Assembly (NCBI GenBank): GCA_947575935.1
Contig: CANPPM010000156.1
Location: 1-6,659, forward strand
Direction of reading: 5' to 3'
Origin: an uncultured Butyricicoccus sp.
GTDB lineage: Bacteria; Bacillota; Clostridia; Oscillospirales; Butyricicoccaceae
Length of the DNA: 6,659 bases
Shown in pieces: positions 6,366 through 6,659 of the stretch (positions are counted from its first letter, which is position 1; each line of letters opens with the position of its first letter). The position numbers were made by a program, and so were the translations under genes. The notes under the pieces were generated by a model. That model was not told where the DNA came from and searched no databases. It saw only the letters and a list, made by a program, of their open reading frames with translations.

Positions 6366-6394
6366 ATTATAGTATTTCCCACGGGAAATGGCAA
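6366..6394 (-). promoter_or_regulatory. Sigma-A promoter of the metallophosphoesterase gene
   Basis: The minus strand has -35 TTGCCA (6389-6394), a 17-bp spacer and a perfect -10 TATAAT (6366-6371). The start codon is 45 bases further on. This is the best promoter in the window. Confidence 0.85.
6374..6389. promoter_or_regulatory. Perfect palindrome in the promoter spacer, candidate operator
   Basis: ATTTCCC-AC-GGGAAAT has 7-bp perfect arms and a two-base centre. It fills nearly the whole -35/-10 spacer and touches the first base of the -35 on the plus strand. A dimeric repressor bound here would block RNA polymerase. It does not match the B. subtilis-type LexA box (CGAAC N4 GTTCG) or another operator I can name. 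Confidence 0.5.
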
Positions 6395-6466
6395 GCAGGA
6401 AATCATATTGGAATCCTTTCCAGTTTCTAGATATCGTTAATCGGCCAAGGATTTCCTTTACAGCGA

Positions 6467-6498
6467 GAAAGCCCCAGCCAAAACTGGCTGGGGCTTTC
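6467..6498. terminator. Bidirectional terminator-like hairpin
   Basis: A perfect 14-bp stem (6467-6480 with 6485-6498; GAAAGCCCCAGCCA and its complement) closes a four-base loop AAAC. The A/T-rich foot of the stem supplies a short U-tract on either strand, though no long T-run follows, so efficiency is uncertain. It would stop minus-strand transcripts arriving from the right before the metallophosphoesterase promoter. Confidence 0.75.
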
Positions 6499-6560
6499 CC
6501 GTCATTTTCACAAATAAAAGGGGGGTAAAAGAGTAATAAAGAAAGTTTGGTAATAAGGGG

Positions 6561-6585
6561 ATCAAAGAGGGTGCATCTCTTTGAT
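6561..6585. repeat. Hairpin with 9-bp perfect arms
   Basis: ATCAAAGAG (6561-6569) and CTCTTTGAT (6577-6585) flank a seven-base loop. On the minus strand it begins about 7 bases after a TATACT hexamer (6592-6597), so it could be the 5' stem of a short transcript ending at the 6467-6498 hairpin. Alternatively it is a structure in the 3' region of a gene beyond the right edge: two minus-strand frames are open from the edge, to stops near 6589 and at 6562-6564, too short to identify. Confidence 0.5.
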
Positions 6586-6659
6586 GATCTTAGTATACCT
6601 GATTTTCCCCGAGGATGTGTGAATAAATTTTGAACGTTCGGTTAAGCTTCTGAAACAAA

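Noticed and set aside
6631..6640. GAACGTTC as a LexA (SOS) box
   Set aside because: The half-sites are fused with no 4-bp spacer, unlike the GAAC-N4-GTTC operator of Gram-positive LexA, and no promoter is evident beside it.
1..6659. CRISPR array, tRNA, rRNA, riboswitch, toxin-antitoxin or phage genes
   Set aside because: I saw no regularly spaced repeats, cloverleaf or conserved riboswitch core, and no recognisable protein from these classes.

Overview
The window looks like chromosomal DNA of an endospore-forming Clostridia bacterium, probably a Ruminococcaceae/Oscillospirales-type Firmicute. The reasons are a SpoIIGA sigma-E processing protease with a Spo0A/sigma-A-style promoter, a YlmH-type S4 protein, a BirA with an N-terminal helix-turn-helix, AGGAGG ribosome binding sites, and GC-richer core genes separated by AT-rich spacers. 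The genus is inference; nothing here fixes it.

Layout from left to right. Positions 1-348 hold no convincing gene but contain a 21-bp inverted repeat (157-177 and 312-332, two mismatches). spoIIGA (349-1176, minus) follows, with a promoter region at 1225-1260 that resembles the B. subtilis spoIIG promoter: an over-long spacer and a Spo0A-box-like sequence over the -35. A strong minus-strand terminator (1290-1330) insulates it from the DNA to its right. Positions 1455-1994 carry a decayed IS5-family (IS427-like) transposase. Next come a RibD-C/DHFR-family reductase gene (2134-2646, minus) and birA (2825-3802, minus). birA is divergent from a ylmH-like gene (3936-4730, plus). A small TfoX C-terminal-domain frame (4779-5009, minus) is probably broken at its start. 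A SbcD/YhaO-like metallophosphoesterase gene (5226-6320, minus) has a near-consensus sigma-A promoter with a perfect palindrome in its spacer. The right end has a bidirectional terminator-like hairpin (6467-6498) and a second hairpin (6561-6585).

The genes do not form one pathway. They are separate units: sporulation control (spoIIGA), biotin regulation and protein biotinylation (birA), translation or ribosome rescue (ylmH-like), and DNA end-processing (metallophosphoesterase). Between them lie accessory or decaying pieces (IS fossil, DHFR-like gene, TfoX fragment). spoIIGA lacks the usual adjacent sigE within the window, and the nuclease gene lacks an adjacent SbcC/YhaN partner.

I did not find a convincing new multi-gene system. 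The observations most worth checking are regulatory: the spoIIG-like promoter, the spacer palindrome, the inverted repeat beyond spoIIGA, and a possible short transcript at the right edge.
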